From Saccharicrinis sp963675435 (GTDB taxonomy: Bacteria; Bacteroidota; Bacteroidia; Bacteroidales; Marinilabiliaceae), in contig OY776216.1 of assembly GCA_963675435.1 (NCBI GenBank), positions 1,426,001 to 1,490,000 of the forward strand: 64,000 bases of DNA, read 5' to 3'. Of this stretch, positions 28,965-37,928 are shown piece after piece; position 1 is the first letter of the stretch; each line of letters starts with the position of its first letter. The notes under the pieces were generated by a model. The model was not told the DNA's origin. It did no database searches and was given only the letters and a program-made list of their open reading frames with translations. The position numbers were made by a program, and so were the translations under genes.

Positions 28965-30020
28965 ATGAAACTTTGGAAAATATCATTCATATTCCTTTTT
29001 GCTTTGGTAGCTTGTCAAGCTCCAAAGCAAAAAAAAGATTCTGAACAACAAACAGATTCTATAGTAGTAAATCAAACTAAAGATGTCTTATTAGAAGGGT
29101 TGTCAAAAGCAATTTGTTACTCCGGATTTAGAACTGGTCAACATCCTGATCGAGGTGAAGGAGCAAAAAATCCTTCCTATGAGGAGATATTGGAAGATTT
29201 AAACATTCTTTCAAAGGATGATATGTTTCAAATGATTAGACTTTATGATAGTGGAGAGAATTCTGAGATGGTTTTAAAAATCATTAAAGAGCACAATATC
29301 AATATCAAGGTGCTACAGGGAATTTGGCTTGATGCTGAATTAAGTGCCCATGAAACTTGTGCTTGGTTAACAGAACCCATCCCACAAGTAAAACTGGATG
29401 CTAATAAGCAAATAAATTTAAAGCAGATAGCTAAAGGAATTGAATTGGCTAATGCGTATCCAAATATTGTTTGTGCAGTTAATGTAGGTAATGAGTCTTT
29501 AGTTGAGTGGAATGATCATAAGGTTTCTCCAGATACAATAATAAGCTACGTAAATCATGTAAAAAGTAGCATTAAACAACCAGTAACAGTAGCCGATAAC
29601 TATAAGTGGTGGGCAGAGCATGGAGCCGAATTATCCAAAGCTGTTGATTTTATTTCAATTCATGTGTATCCGGTTTGGGAAGGTAAAGATATTGATGAAG
29701 GAATGGCTTATACAATAGCTAATGTTGAAGAGGTAAAAAAGGCATTACCAGATAGTAAAATGGTTATTACTGAGGCGGGATGGGCAACCGTAGCTTCTGA
29801 ATTTGGTGAAAGAGCTAATGAAGAAAAACAATTGAAATATTACAACGAATTAATGGCTTGGGCTGATTCTATGAATATTACAACCTTCTTTTTTGAGGCA
29901 TTCGATGAGGACTGGAAAGGAGAAACTATCAATCCGTTGGGTGCAGAAAAGCACTGGGGGATTTTTACGGTAGATAGAAAGCCTAAACTAGTAATGAAAG
30001 CGGCTTACCCTGAATTGTAG
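28965..30020 (+). CDS. GH17-family beta-1,3-glucanase lipoprotein
   Basis: A 351-residue lipoprotein (lipobox FALVAC, Cys17) followed by a TIM-barrel of the GH17 type. The acid/base is E177 in NVGNES, and the nucleophile is E270 in MVITEAGWAT. Other GH17-like points are FQMIRLYDSGEN early and FEAFDEDWKG near the end. GH17 enzymes in marine Bacteroidota cleave linear beta-1,3-glucan, complementing GH16. Located 35 bases after the phosphorylase, before the transporters. Confidence 0.88.
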   Translation: MKLWKISFIFLFALVACQAPKQKKDSEQQTDSIVVNQTKDVLLEGLSKAICYSGFRTGQHPDRGEGAKNPSYEEILEDLNILSKDDMFQMIRLYDSGENSEMVLKIIKEHNINIKVLQGIWLDAELSAHETCAWLTEPIPQVKLDANKQINLKQIAKGIELANAYPNIVCAVNVGNESLVEWNDHKVSPDTIISYVNHVKSSIKQPVTVADNYKWWAEHGAELSKAVDFISIHVYPVWEGKDIDEGMAYTIANVEEVKKALPDSKMVITEAGWATVASEFGERANEEKQLKYYNELMAWADSMNITTFFFEAFDEDWKGETINPLGAEKHWGIFTVDRKPKLVMKAAYPEL

Positions 30021-30066
30021 AAATTAAAAAACAATGTCAGTAACCTAAAATCTAGAAACAATAAAT

Positions 30067-31509
30067 ATGTCACACTCAATAGTGAAAAAAGAAGATAAGG
30101 TACCTATTGGCCAGAAAATAGCATTTGGTTCAGGGCATCTTACAAACCAATTATTCCCGGCAGCATTGGGTGTATTTATGGTGGTTTTGGTCATGTCTTT
30201 GGGAATGAATCCGATATTAGCGGGCTTATTGGGAGCACTACCCAGATTAATTGATGCCTTAACGGATCCCATTATGGGCTTTTTATCGGATAATACAAAA
30301 TCTAAATGGGGAAGAAGGAAGCCGTATATATTGTTAGGAAGTGTTATTGCCGGAGTGTCGTTTATGATTATGTGGCAGCTAAATCCTGAAAATTCAGAAT
30401 TATATAATTTCTTTTACTTTTTAATAGTGTCCATATTCTTTTATATCGGCTATACCATTTTTGCGACCCCTTTAATTGGATTAGGTTATGAAATGACACC
30501 TGATTATAATGAAAGAACACGTTTAATGGCTGTGTCTCAATTTATGGGACAAATAGCATGGATGATTGCGCCTTGGTTTTGGGTAATTATTTATAATCCA
30601 ACACTTTTTGGTTCAGCACCGGATGGAGCCAGAATATTGGCCATATGGGTGGGAGGACTTTGTATGATTTTGGGCGTACTTCCAGCTATTTTTAATAAGG
30701 AGTTAATTGTACCAGATAAAGATAAATTGAAGCGTTTATCAAGAGATGAATTTTCTCAAAACTTAAAGGAGTTTATCAAAGGAATTAAGTTAACTATAAA
30801 AAATAAGCCTTTTATCCGTTTATGTGGATCCACCTTTTTGATTTTTAATGGATTTCAAACTATTGCTCAGTTTGCCTTTTTTATCATCGTATATTATTTA
30901 TTTAACGGAGATAAGGGTGCTGCAGGACAATGGCCTGCCTGGTTTGGAACCATTAGTGCATTTGCTACTGCATTTCTGGTAATTCCAATAGTAACCAGAA
31001 TATCGGAAAAAACGGGTAAGAAAAATGCTTTTGTTATAGCCACTTTTCTTTCAATTATTGGATATGGTTTAAAGTGGTGGGGTTTTAATCCTGAAAATCC
31101 TTGGTTAATGTTTATTCCAATTCCTTTTTTATCATTTGGAATCGGTGGATTATTTACACTAATGATGTCTATGACAGCAGATGTCTGTGATTTAGATGAA
31201 CTGAATACTGGTGAACGTCGTGAGGCAATGTTTGGAGCAGTGTACTGGTGGATGGTTAAGCTAGGCAATGCCATAGCTATTCTTACAAGTGGCATTGTAC
31301 TGCATTATGTTGGTTTTGATGAGAGTTTAGATGCGCAATCATTAGAAGCGATGACTAACCTTAGGCTAGCAGATATTATTATACCAATTATTACAGCATT
31401 AATTGCAATTGTCATTATGTGGAGATATGATTTAACAGAAGAGAAAGCCAATGAAATTAGAATACAGCTTGTTGATCGTAGGGGTAAATCGCATCATCAG
31501 GGCGAATAA
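30067..31509 (+). CDS. GPH-family (MelB-like) sugar:cation symporter 1
   Basis: A 480-residue, twelve-helix transporter of the glycoside-pentoside-hexuronide family in the MFS superfamily. The loop after the second helix reads RLIDALTDPIMGFLSDNTKSKWGRRKPYIL, whose D-P-x-x-G and K-W-G-R-R-K-P elements define the family. It probably carries glucose or short beta-glucans across the inner membrane with Na+ or H+. A second member follows 25 bases downstream; the two share only the family core. Confidence 0.87.
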   Translation: MSHSIVKKEDKVPIGQKIAFGSGHLTNQLFPAALGVFMVVLVMSLGMNPILAGLLGALPRLIDALTDPIMGFLSDNTKSKWGRRKPYILLGSVIAGVSFMIMWQLNPENSELYNFFYFLIVSIFFYIGYTIFATPLIGLGYEMTPDYNERTRLMAVSQFMGQIAWMIAPWFWVIIYNPTLFGSAPDGARILAIWVGGLCMILGVLPAIFNKELIVPDKDKLKRLSRDEFSQNLKEFIKGIKLTIKNKPFIRLCGSTFLIFNGFQTIAQFAFFIIVYYLFNGDKGAAGQWPAWFGTISAFATAFLVIPIVTRISEKTGKKNAFVIATFLSIIGYGLKWWGFNPENPWLMFIPIPFLSFGIGGLFTLMMSMTADVCDLDELNTGERREAMFGAVYWWMVKLGNAIAILTSGIVLHYVGFDESLDAQSLEAMTNLRLADIIIPIITALIAIVIMWRYDLTEEKANEIRIQLVDRRGKSHHQGE

Positions 31510-31534
31510 AAATCTCAAATAATACTTTTAAGAA

Positions 31535-32887
31535 ATGACTAATATATCAGCAAAATTATCCATAAAGGAAAAAATAGGCTACAGCCTTGGTGATACTGCT
31601 TCCCATTTTGTATGGGATATGGTGGGTTTTTGGATTCTTATTTTTTATACCGATACATTTGGTATTTCGGCAGCAGCTGCAGGAACCATCATGTTAATAG
31701 CTCGTTTTTGGGATATGGCAAATGATCCGCTAATGGGTATTATTGCTGATAGAACTAAAACTAAATGGGGAAAGTTTCGCCCTTATATCATTTGGATGGC
31801 TTTGCCATATAGTATTTTGGCTGTAATGACTTTTACTACTCCTGATTTAGGAGAGACGGGCAAGGTAATTTATGCAGGTGCTACTTATTTATTATTGATG
31901 ACTGTATTTACTGCAATCAATTTACCTTATTCGTCATTAGGTGCAGTAATGACTGCTGATACCACAGAACGTGCAGGCTTAAACTCATATCGTTTTATAT
32001 TTGCTTTTGTTGGTCAGTTAATAGTTTCTGGTACAGCTTTAACATTGGCTAATTATTTTGGAGGAGGCGATAGTGCAAAGGGGTATCAGTATACATTAAC
32101 ATTATTTGCAATTATCAGCTTAGTACTTTTCCTGATTACATTTAAAACAACAAAAGAAAGAGTTCAACCACCAAAAGAGCAAGAAATAGATTTAAAGGCT
32201 GATATTAAAAACCTTTTTAAAAACAGGCCATGGGTAATTTTATTCTTTGTAGGCATTATTGCCTTCATCATGTTTGCCATGCAAAATTTGGCTGTTGCCT
32301 ATTATTTTAAATACTATATTGGTAATGAAGAAAATGTGCAGTTATTTAATGTAATAGGTACTATTGCTTTAATTGTAACTATCCCAATTTCAAAACCTCT
32401 CGCAAAAAGATTTGGTAACAGAAATGTGTTTTTGGTGAGCTCACTTTTATCGGGTTTCTTTTTTATTTTGTTGTATTTGCCAGGAAAAGAAGATATTACA
32501 ATGGTTTATGTGTTTAATATTCTTGCAAAAATGGCTTATGCTCCTGCAGTTCCTTTATTGTGGACTATGTTAGGCGATACAGCAGATTATTCAGAATGGA
32601 AAACAGGCCGTCGTTCAACAGGCTTAACATTCTCTGCCGCAACTTTTGCTCAAAAGGCTGGATGGGGAATTGGTGGTGCTTTAGCTGCCTGGTTATTGGC
32701 ATTATATAAATTTGAACCCAATGTAGAACAAACAGAAACAGCCATTACAGGAATTAAAATGATGATATCGGTATTCCCTGGTGTGTTATATATGTCATGT
32801 GCTATTTTATTATTCTTTTATAGTATCGATCATAAAACTTCTAAGATTATGCAACAGGATTTGGAAGCTCGAAGAGGGGAAGAATAA
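31535..32887 (+). CDS. GPH-family (MelB-like) sugar:cation symporter 2
   Basis: A 450-residue membrane transporter of the same family as its neighbour, with the signature DMANDPLMGIIADRTKTKWG and FRPYI after it, and the later helix-bordering motif LGDTADYSEWKTGRR. Twelve hydrophobic segments can be counted. Two symporters in tandem suggest two substrates, for instance glucose and laminari-oligosaccharides for the cytosolic phosphorylase; this split is inference. The first GH3 gene begins 70 bases later. Confidence 0.88.
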   Translation: MTNISAKLSIKEKIGYSLGDTASHFVWDMVGFWILIFYTDTFGISAAAAGTIMLIARFWDMANDPLMGIIADRTKTKWGKFRPYIIWMALPYSILAVMTFTTPDLGETGKVIYAGATYLLLMTVFTAINLPYSSLGAVMTADTTERAGLNSYRFIFAFVGQLIVSGTALTLANYFGGGDSAKGYQYTLTLFAIISLVLFLITFKTTKERVQPPKEQEIDLKADIKNLFKNRPWVILFFVGIIAFIMFAMQNLAVAYYFKYYIGNEENVQLFNVIGTIALIVTIPISKPLAKRFGNRNVFLVSSLLSGFFFILLYLPGKEDITMVYVFNILAKMAYAPAVPLLWTMLGDTADYSEWKTGRRSTGLTFSAATFAQKAGWGIGGALAAWLLALYKFEPNVEQTETAITGIKMMISVFPGVLYMSCAILLFFYSIDHKTSKIMQQDLEARRGEE

Positions 32888-32957
32888 TATTAACTAAGGA
32901 GTATATCACTAAAAACACTTTTAAATCAGTAAAGTCTTTTACCCAAAAATAAAGAAT

Positions 32958-35345
32958 ATGAAACCATTACTAGTATTATTCGCATTTATCTCAACATGCT
33001 TTGTTATGAATGCACAAGATCGTAGCATACAGAATAAAGTTGACGAATTACTCACTCAGCTTACTTTGGAAGAAAAAGTCTCTCTTTGTTCTGGAAGAGA
33101 TGATTGGAGCACAATGCCCATTGAACGATTGGATATTCCATGGATATGGATGGCCGATGGTCCACATGGTGTTCGACGTGCACCCGTAACAAATAAAGCA
33201 GGGTATGGCGATCAGCATCCTGCTACTTGTTTCCCAACAGCATCAGCACTTTCAGCAACATGGAATACAGATTTGATTTATCAAGTAGGTCAGGCTTTAG
33301 GAGAAGAGTGTCAGGCCTTGGGTGTTAATATTTTATTGGGTCCGGGTGTAAATATCAAACGTTCCGTATTAGGAGGAAGAAATTTTGAGTTTTTCTCAGA
33401 AGATCCGGTTCTTTCCGGTGAATTGGGTGCTGCTTATATAAATGGGGTGCAAAGTCAGGGAGTAGGTACATCATTGAAGCATTATGTAGCTAACAACGTT
33501 GAGACAATGCGTATGTATATGAACTCAAATGTAGATACCAGGACACTACATGAAATTTATCTGACTCCTTTTGAAATAGCAGTAAAAAAATCTCAGCCAT
33601 GGACTGTGATGGCTTGTTATAATAGGGTTCAGGGTGAATATGGAACCCAAAGTCCGTATCTGTTAACCAAAATTTTAAAAGACGATTGGGGCTATGAAGG
33701 TATTGTTATTTCAGATTGGTTTGCGGTTGTTGATAGAGTAAAAGCTTTACAATCAGGTATGCATATTGAAATGCCTCACCCAAGTAATGTTAATAATGAA
33801 TACTTACTTCAGGCATTAAAGAATGGTGAGTTAGATGAGGCAGTATTAGATAAGGCAGTAAAAGAAATTTTAACCATTGTACTTAAAGCTAAATCATTAC
33901 AAAAGGACGATGCTGACTTAAAAGAAAAAGAGCATCATGCATTTGCCCGTAAAGTAGCTTCAGAAGCTGCTACTTTATTAAAGAATGAAAAAGACATTTT
34001 GCCTCTTTCAAAAGATAAATATAAAAAGATCGCTGTTATTGGTGAATTTGCTAAAAATCCACGTTATCAGGGTAATGGGAGTTCAGAAGTAAAACCTACT
34101 CAGTTAGATAATATTTATGATATTATTGAAAAAGAATATGGAAGAGGAATTAAGATTACCTATGCACAGGGCTATAATTTAAAAGATGATAATGATATCA
34201 GCTTAATAGATGAAGCTGTTGAAGTAGCTAAAAATGCAGATATTGCTCTTGTATTTGCAGGTTTACCATTGTCTTATGAATCCGAAGGGATTGATCGTAA
34301 ACATATTGATATGCCATTGTCGCATAATAAATTAATTAATGAAATAGCAAAAGTACAAGGTAAAACAGTGGCCGTGTTAACAAATGGTAGTGCAGTTGCT
34401 ATGCCGTGGATAAATGGTACTAATGCAGTATTGGAAACATGGTTAGGAGGACAAGCAGGTGCTGGAGCAGTTGCCGATGTATTGTTTGGAAAAGTAAATC
34501 CGTCAGGGAAATTAGGAGAAACATTTCCTGTGAAATTAGAAGATACTCCTGCAGCATTTAACTTTCCGGGAGAGCAAGGTGATGTATTATATGGAGAGCG
34601 TATTTTTGTAGGCTATCGTTATTATGATAAAAAGCAAATAGAACCCTTGTTCCCATTTGGTTTTGGATTGTCATATACACAATTTGAGTATTCAGATATG
34701 AAAGTTTCATCCAACCAAATCAGTGATAGAGATGAATTGGAAGTTAAGGTAACTATTACAAATACAGGTGATGTGACTGGTAAAGAAATTGTGCAGTTAT
34801 ATGTATCTGACAAGCAAAGTACATTACAACGACCAGAAAAGGAATTAAAGAAATTTGCTAAAATTGAATTGAATCCAGGAGAGTCTAAAGAACTGACATT
34901 TACATTAAATAGTCGTGATTTTTCATATTATGATGGGAAACGAGAAATGTGGATAGCAGAAAGTGGAGAATTTATCGTTTCTGCTGCTGCTTCCTCCCGA
35001 GATATACGTCAAAGCCAAACGATTACCTTAAAATCAGAACAACAAATTCCTTTAATGGTTAATGAATATACTTTTGTAAAAGAGTTATGGGATAACCCAC
35101 AAACTAAAGAATTAATTAAACAATACATCCCTAAATGGATAGGCAATTTTGTTCCTGCAGGAAAAACATTAGATGAGGCAAATATTCCTGGATTTTTCCT
35201 TGAACATCCGTTAATAAAGTACCCTTACTTTACTAATAATGAAATAACTAAACAACAAGTAAAAGAATTAATTGATAAGTGTAAATCAATAACCTATAAA
35301 CCGGCATATAAACAATTTGCCGAAAAAGAAAACGTAAGTTTTTAA
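32958..35345 (+). CDS. GH3 beta-glucosidase 1 (periplasmic)
   Basis: A 795-residue enzyme with a Sec signal peptide ending FVMNAQ (residue 20) and no lipobox, so it should be soluble in the periplasm. Three GH3 parts are seen: TIM-barrel (about 25-320), alpha/beta sandwich (about 330-560), and a fibronectin III-like domain (about 590-670). The nucleophile is D253 in VISDWFAV. A C-terminal extension of roughly 90 residues after the FnIII domain is present, as in some thermostable-type GH3 enzymes. Likely role: releasing glucose from laminari-oligosaccharides. Confidence 0.93.
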   Translation: MKPLLVLFAFISTCFVMNAQDRSIQNKVDELLTQLTLEEKVSLCSGRDDWSTMPIERLDIPWIWMADGPHGVRRAPVTNKAGYGDQHPATCFPTASALSATWNTDLIYQVGQALGEECQALGVNILLGPGVNIKRSVLGGRNFEFFSEDPVLSGELGAAYINGVQSQGVGTSLKHYVANNVETMRMYMNSNVDTRTLHEIYLTPFEIAVKKSQPWTVMACYNRVQGEYGTQSPYLLTKILKDDWGYEGIVISDWFAVVDRVKALQSGMHIEMPHPSNVNNEYLLQALKNGELDEAVLDKAVKEILTIVLKAKSLQKDDADLKEKEHHAFARKVASEAATLLKNEKDILPLSKDKYKKIAVIGEFAKNPRYQGNGSSEVKPTQLDNIYDIIEKEYGRGIKITYAQGYNLKDDNDISLIDEAVEVAKNADIALVFAGLPLSYESEGIDRKHIDMPLSHNKLINEIAKVQGKTVAVLTNGSAVAMPWINGTNAVLETWLGGQAGAGAVADVLFGKVNPSGKLGETFPVKLEDTPAAFNFPGEQGDVLYGERIFVGYRYYDKKQIEPLFPFGFGLSYTQFEYSDMKVSSNQISDRDELEVKVTITNTGDVTGKEIVQLYVSDKQSTLQRPEKELKKFAKIELNPGESKELTFTLNSRDFSYYDGKREMWIAESGEFIVSAAASSRDIRQSQTITLKSEQQIPLMVNEYTFVKELWDNPQTKELIKQYIPKWIGNFVPAGKTLDEANIPGFFLEHPLIKYPYFTNNEITKQQVKELIDKCKSITYKPAYKQFAEKENVSF

Positions 35346-35360
35346 ATTTCTGTTGTTTGT

Positions 35361-35394
35361 AAACCTGTCATAGTACATCGTGCATGACAGGTTT
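35361..35394 (+). other. Intergenic stem-loop between the two GH3 genes
   Basis: AAACCTGTCAT at 35361-35371 pairs perfectly with 35384-35394 across 12 nt. No T-tract follows, so it looks like a partial terminator or mRNA-stabilising hairpin rather than a full stop. Confidence 0.6.
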
Positions 35395-35440
35395 AATGGG
35401 TATTGCGAATTAGATTTTGGAAATAATAATAATTTGAGAT

Positions 35441-37708
35441 ATGAGAAAGGTTACAGTATTAGTTGTTGCAATGTTAAGTGTTTTTTTGTGGAACGCTTGC
35501 ACTCCTGTGGAATCAGGAGGACAACAAGATGAAATTGGGCAGAAGGTTGAAGATCTGTTAGTAAAAATGACTCTGGAAGAAAAAGTAGGTCAGATGGTTC
35601 AGTATAATGGTTTTTACGATGCCACAGGTCCGGCTCCAAGTTCCGGGGGTGCTCAAAAAAAGTACGAGCACTTAAAAAAAGGAATGGTAGGCTCATTTTT
35701 AAATGTGAAAGGAGTTGAGCAAGTAAAAGCTTTACAAAAAATTGCTGTTGAAGAAACGCGTTTAGGTATTCCTTTAATTTTTGGATTAGATGTTGTTCAT
35801 GGTCAAAAAACATTATCACCAATTCCTTTAGGTGAGGCTGCAAGCTGGGATTTAGAAGTCATTAAAAAATCAGCCAGAATTGCAGCTGTTGAAGCTTCCG
35901 CAATGGGTATCACATGGACCTTTGCTCCAATGGTTGATATTTATCGTGATGCGCGATGGGGCAGAGTGATGGAAGGTGCCGGAGAAGATCCGTATTTGGG
36001 AGCCAAAATCGGAGTTGCCCGGGTAAAAGGATTTCAGGGAGATGATCTTTCTGCAAATAATACCATTGCTGCATGTGCTAAACATTTTGCTGCATACGGT
36101 TTTGTAGAAGCTGGTAAAGAATATAATACAGTTGATGTAGGTACTTCAACCTTATATAATGTCATATTTCCTCCATTTAAAGCTGCTGTAGAGGCTGATG
36201 TAAAAACGGTGATGAATGCATTTAATATTGTTAATGGAGTACCTTCAACCGGAAATAGTTTTTTACAAAGGGAAATTTTAAAAGGTAAATGGGGATTTAA
36301 AGGTTTTGTAATTTCAGATTGGGCAAGTGGTGCAGAAATGGTTAATCATGGTTTTGCTAAAAACCTAAAAGAAGCAGCTATGTATGCCGCTAATGCAGGT
36401 TCTGATATGGATATGGAATCATATGCTTATGTTGATCATTTAATTAATTTGGTACACGAAGGAAAAGTTAAAGAAGAAGTTATAGATGATGCGGTCCGAA
36501 GAATTTTAAGCGTGAAATTTGAGTTAGGACTTTTCGATGATCCATATAAGTATTGTGATGAAACAAGAGAAAAAGAAATGTTATATCACCGGGATCATCA
36601 AGAAGCAGTATTAGATATGGCCCGTAAATCTATAGTGCTATTGAAAAATGAAGGAAAGATTTTACCATTAAAAAAATCTCAAAAGAAGATAGCAGTAATA
36701 GGTGATTTAGCTGATGATAAAACAAGTCCTTTAGGAAGCTGGCGAGTGAGTTCTGATGATGGTACTGCAGTTTCAGTTATTGAGGGTATCAAAAAGTACA
36801 GTTCAGATTTTATTTATGCCAATGGTGTTGATTTAGTTACCGAACCTGTAAACTTTGTAATGGAATTAGATATTAATACTACGGATAAAAGCGATTTTAA
36901 AGAGGCGATCAACCTCGCTAAAAAATCAGAAGTAGTAGTTATGGTATTAGGTGAGCATGGATTCCATTCTGGAGAGTCCCGAAGCAGAACTAAAATTGGG
37001 CTACCAGGATTACAGCAGGAACTTTTAGAAGAAGTTTATAAGGTTAATAAAAATATTGTATTGGTATTAATGAATGGTCGTCCTTTAGCTATTCCTTGGG
37101 CTGCAGAAAATATTCCTGCAATTGTAGAAGCCTGGCAGTTAGGAACTCAGTCTGGAAACGCAATCGCTGATGTTTTATTTGGTGCATATAATCCATCCGG
37201 TAAATTACCAATGACATTCCCACGTAGTGTTGGTCAGTGTCCTATTTATTACAATCATTTTAATACTGGTCGTCCGGTAAATGCAGAAAAGAATGTATTC
37301 TGGTCGCACTATACAGATGAGAAAAATACACCGGTTTTCCCATTTGGGTATGGTTTAAGTTATTCTGATTTTGAGTATAGTGATTTAATCGTTGATGATG
37401 CAGATCAAACTAATATTAAAGTATCAGTAAAAGTTACCAATACGAGTGATGTGGATGGTGAAGAAGTGGTTCAGTTGTATATTCGAGATATAGCTGCAGC
37501 TGTTGTACGTCCTGTTAAAGAATTAAAGGGCTTTGAAAAGATTAACTTAAAAGCCCACGAAGCTAAAACAGTAGAATTTGTATTAACAGAGGCAGAGCTG
37601 GGTTTTTATGATGGTGAAGGAAACTATTTAGTAGAACCAGGTGCTTTTGATGTTATGGTAGGAACGAGTTCTCAGAAAGGATTAAGTGGAAGTTTTAACT
37701 TAAAGTAA
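35441..37708 (+). CDS. GH3 beta-glucosidase 2 (lipoprotein)
   Basis: A 755-residue lipoprotein (lipobox FLWNAC, Cys20). It has the GH3 TIM-barrel with MVDIYRDARWGRVMEGAGEDPYLG, the nucleophile D293 in VISDWASG, the alpha/beta sandwich with LGEHGFHSGESRSRT (location of the usual acid/base region), and a C-terminal FnIII-like domain. It resembles BglX-type enzymes, unlike the first GH3, so the pair probably differs in linkage preference (beta-1,3 versus beta-1,6 branches would fit laminarin; inference). It is the last gene of the locus and is followed by a strong terminator. Confidence 0.93.
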   Translation: MRKVTVLVVAMLSVFLWNACTPVESGGQQDEIGQKVEDLLVKMTLEEKVGQMVQYNGFYDATGPAPSSGGAQKKYEHLKKGMVGSFLNVKGVEQVKALQKIAVEETRLGIPLIFGLDVVHGQKTLSPIPLGEAASWDLEVIKKSARIAAVEASAMGITWTFAPMVDIYRDARWGRVMEGAGEDPYLGAKIGVARVKGFQGDDLSANNTIAACAKHFAAYGFVEAGKEYNTVDVGTSTLYNVIFPPFKAAVEADVKTVMNAFNIVNGVPSTGNSFLQREILKGKWGFKGFVISDWASGAEMVNHGFAKNLKEAAMYAANAGSDMDMESYAYVDHLINLVHEGKVKEEVIDDAVRRILSVKFELGLFDDPYKYCDETREKEMLYHRDHQEAVLDMARKSIVLLKNEGKILPLKKSQKKIAVIGDLADDKTSPLGSWRVSSDDGTAVSVIEGIKKYSSDFIYANGVDLVTEPVNFVMELDINTTDKSDFKEAINLAKKSEVVVMVLGEHGFHSGESRSRTKIGLPGLQQELLEEVYKVNKNIVLVLMNGRPLAIPWAAENIPAIVEAWQLGTQSGNAIADVLFGAYNPSGKLPMTFPRSVGQCPIYYNHFNTGRPVNAEKNVFWSHYTDEKNTPVFPFGYGLSYSDFEYSDLIVDDADQTNIKVSVKVTNTSDVDGEEVVQLYIRDIAAAVVRPVKELKGFEKINLKAHEAKTVEFVLTEAELGFYDGEGNYLVEPGAFDVMVGTSSQKGLSGSFNLK

Positions 37709-37742
37709 ACTTTTGTTTGTTTCGACTCGATATCTGTATACT

Positions 37743-37772
37743 AAGGAGCACCTACTATAGGTGCTCCTTTTT
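37743..37772 (+). terminator. Strong terminator closing the laminarin locus
   Basis: AAGGAGCACCTA at 37743-37754 pairs with TAGGTGCTCCTT at 37758-37769 with a 3-nt loop and a T-tract. Confidence 0.9.
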
Positions 37773-37844
37773 GATTGTATCATATATGTAAAAAAAATAA
37801 ATAGTATTTCACTAAACTCAAATTATCCCATATACGACACAAGT

Positions 37845-37852
37845 ATTACAAT
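37845..37852. repeat. IS66 target-site duplication, left copy
   Basis: ATTACAAT abuts the left end of the element and is repeated exactly at 39900-39907. Eight bp is the usual IS66 duplication. Confidence 0.9.
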
Positions 37853-37887
37853 GTAACCGTCTCCGCATACCCCCCCTTCAAAAAAAT

Positions 37888-37926
37888 GCCCCATCAGATT
37901 TATTAATTTGATGGGGCGTTTTTTAC
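37888..37926. terminator. Terminator inside the IS66 left end
   Basis: GCCCCATCA at 37888-37896 pairs with TGATGGGGC at 37909-37917, with T-tracts on both strands. It ends tnpC transcription and blocks reading into the element from the left. Confidence 0.85.
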
Positions 37927-37928
37927 TT

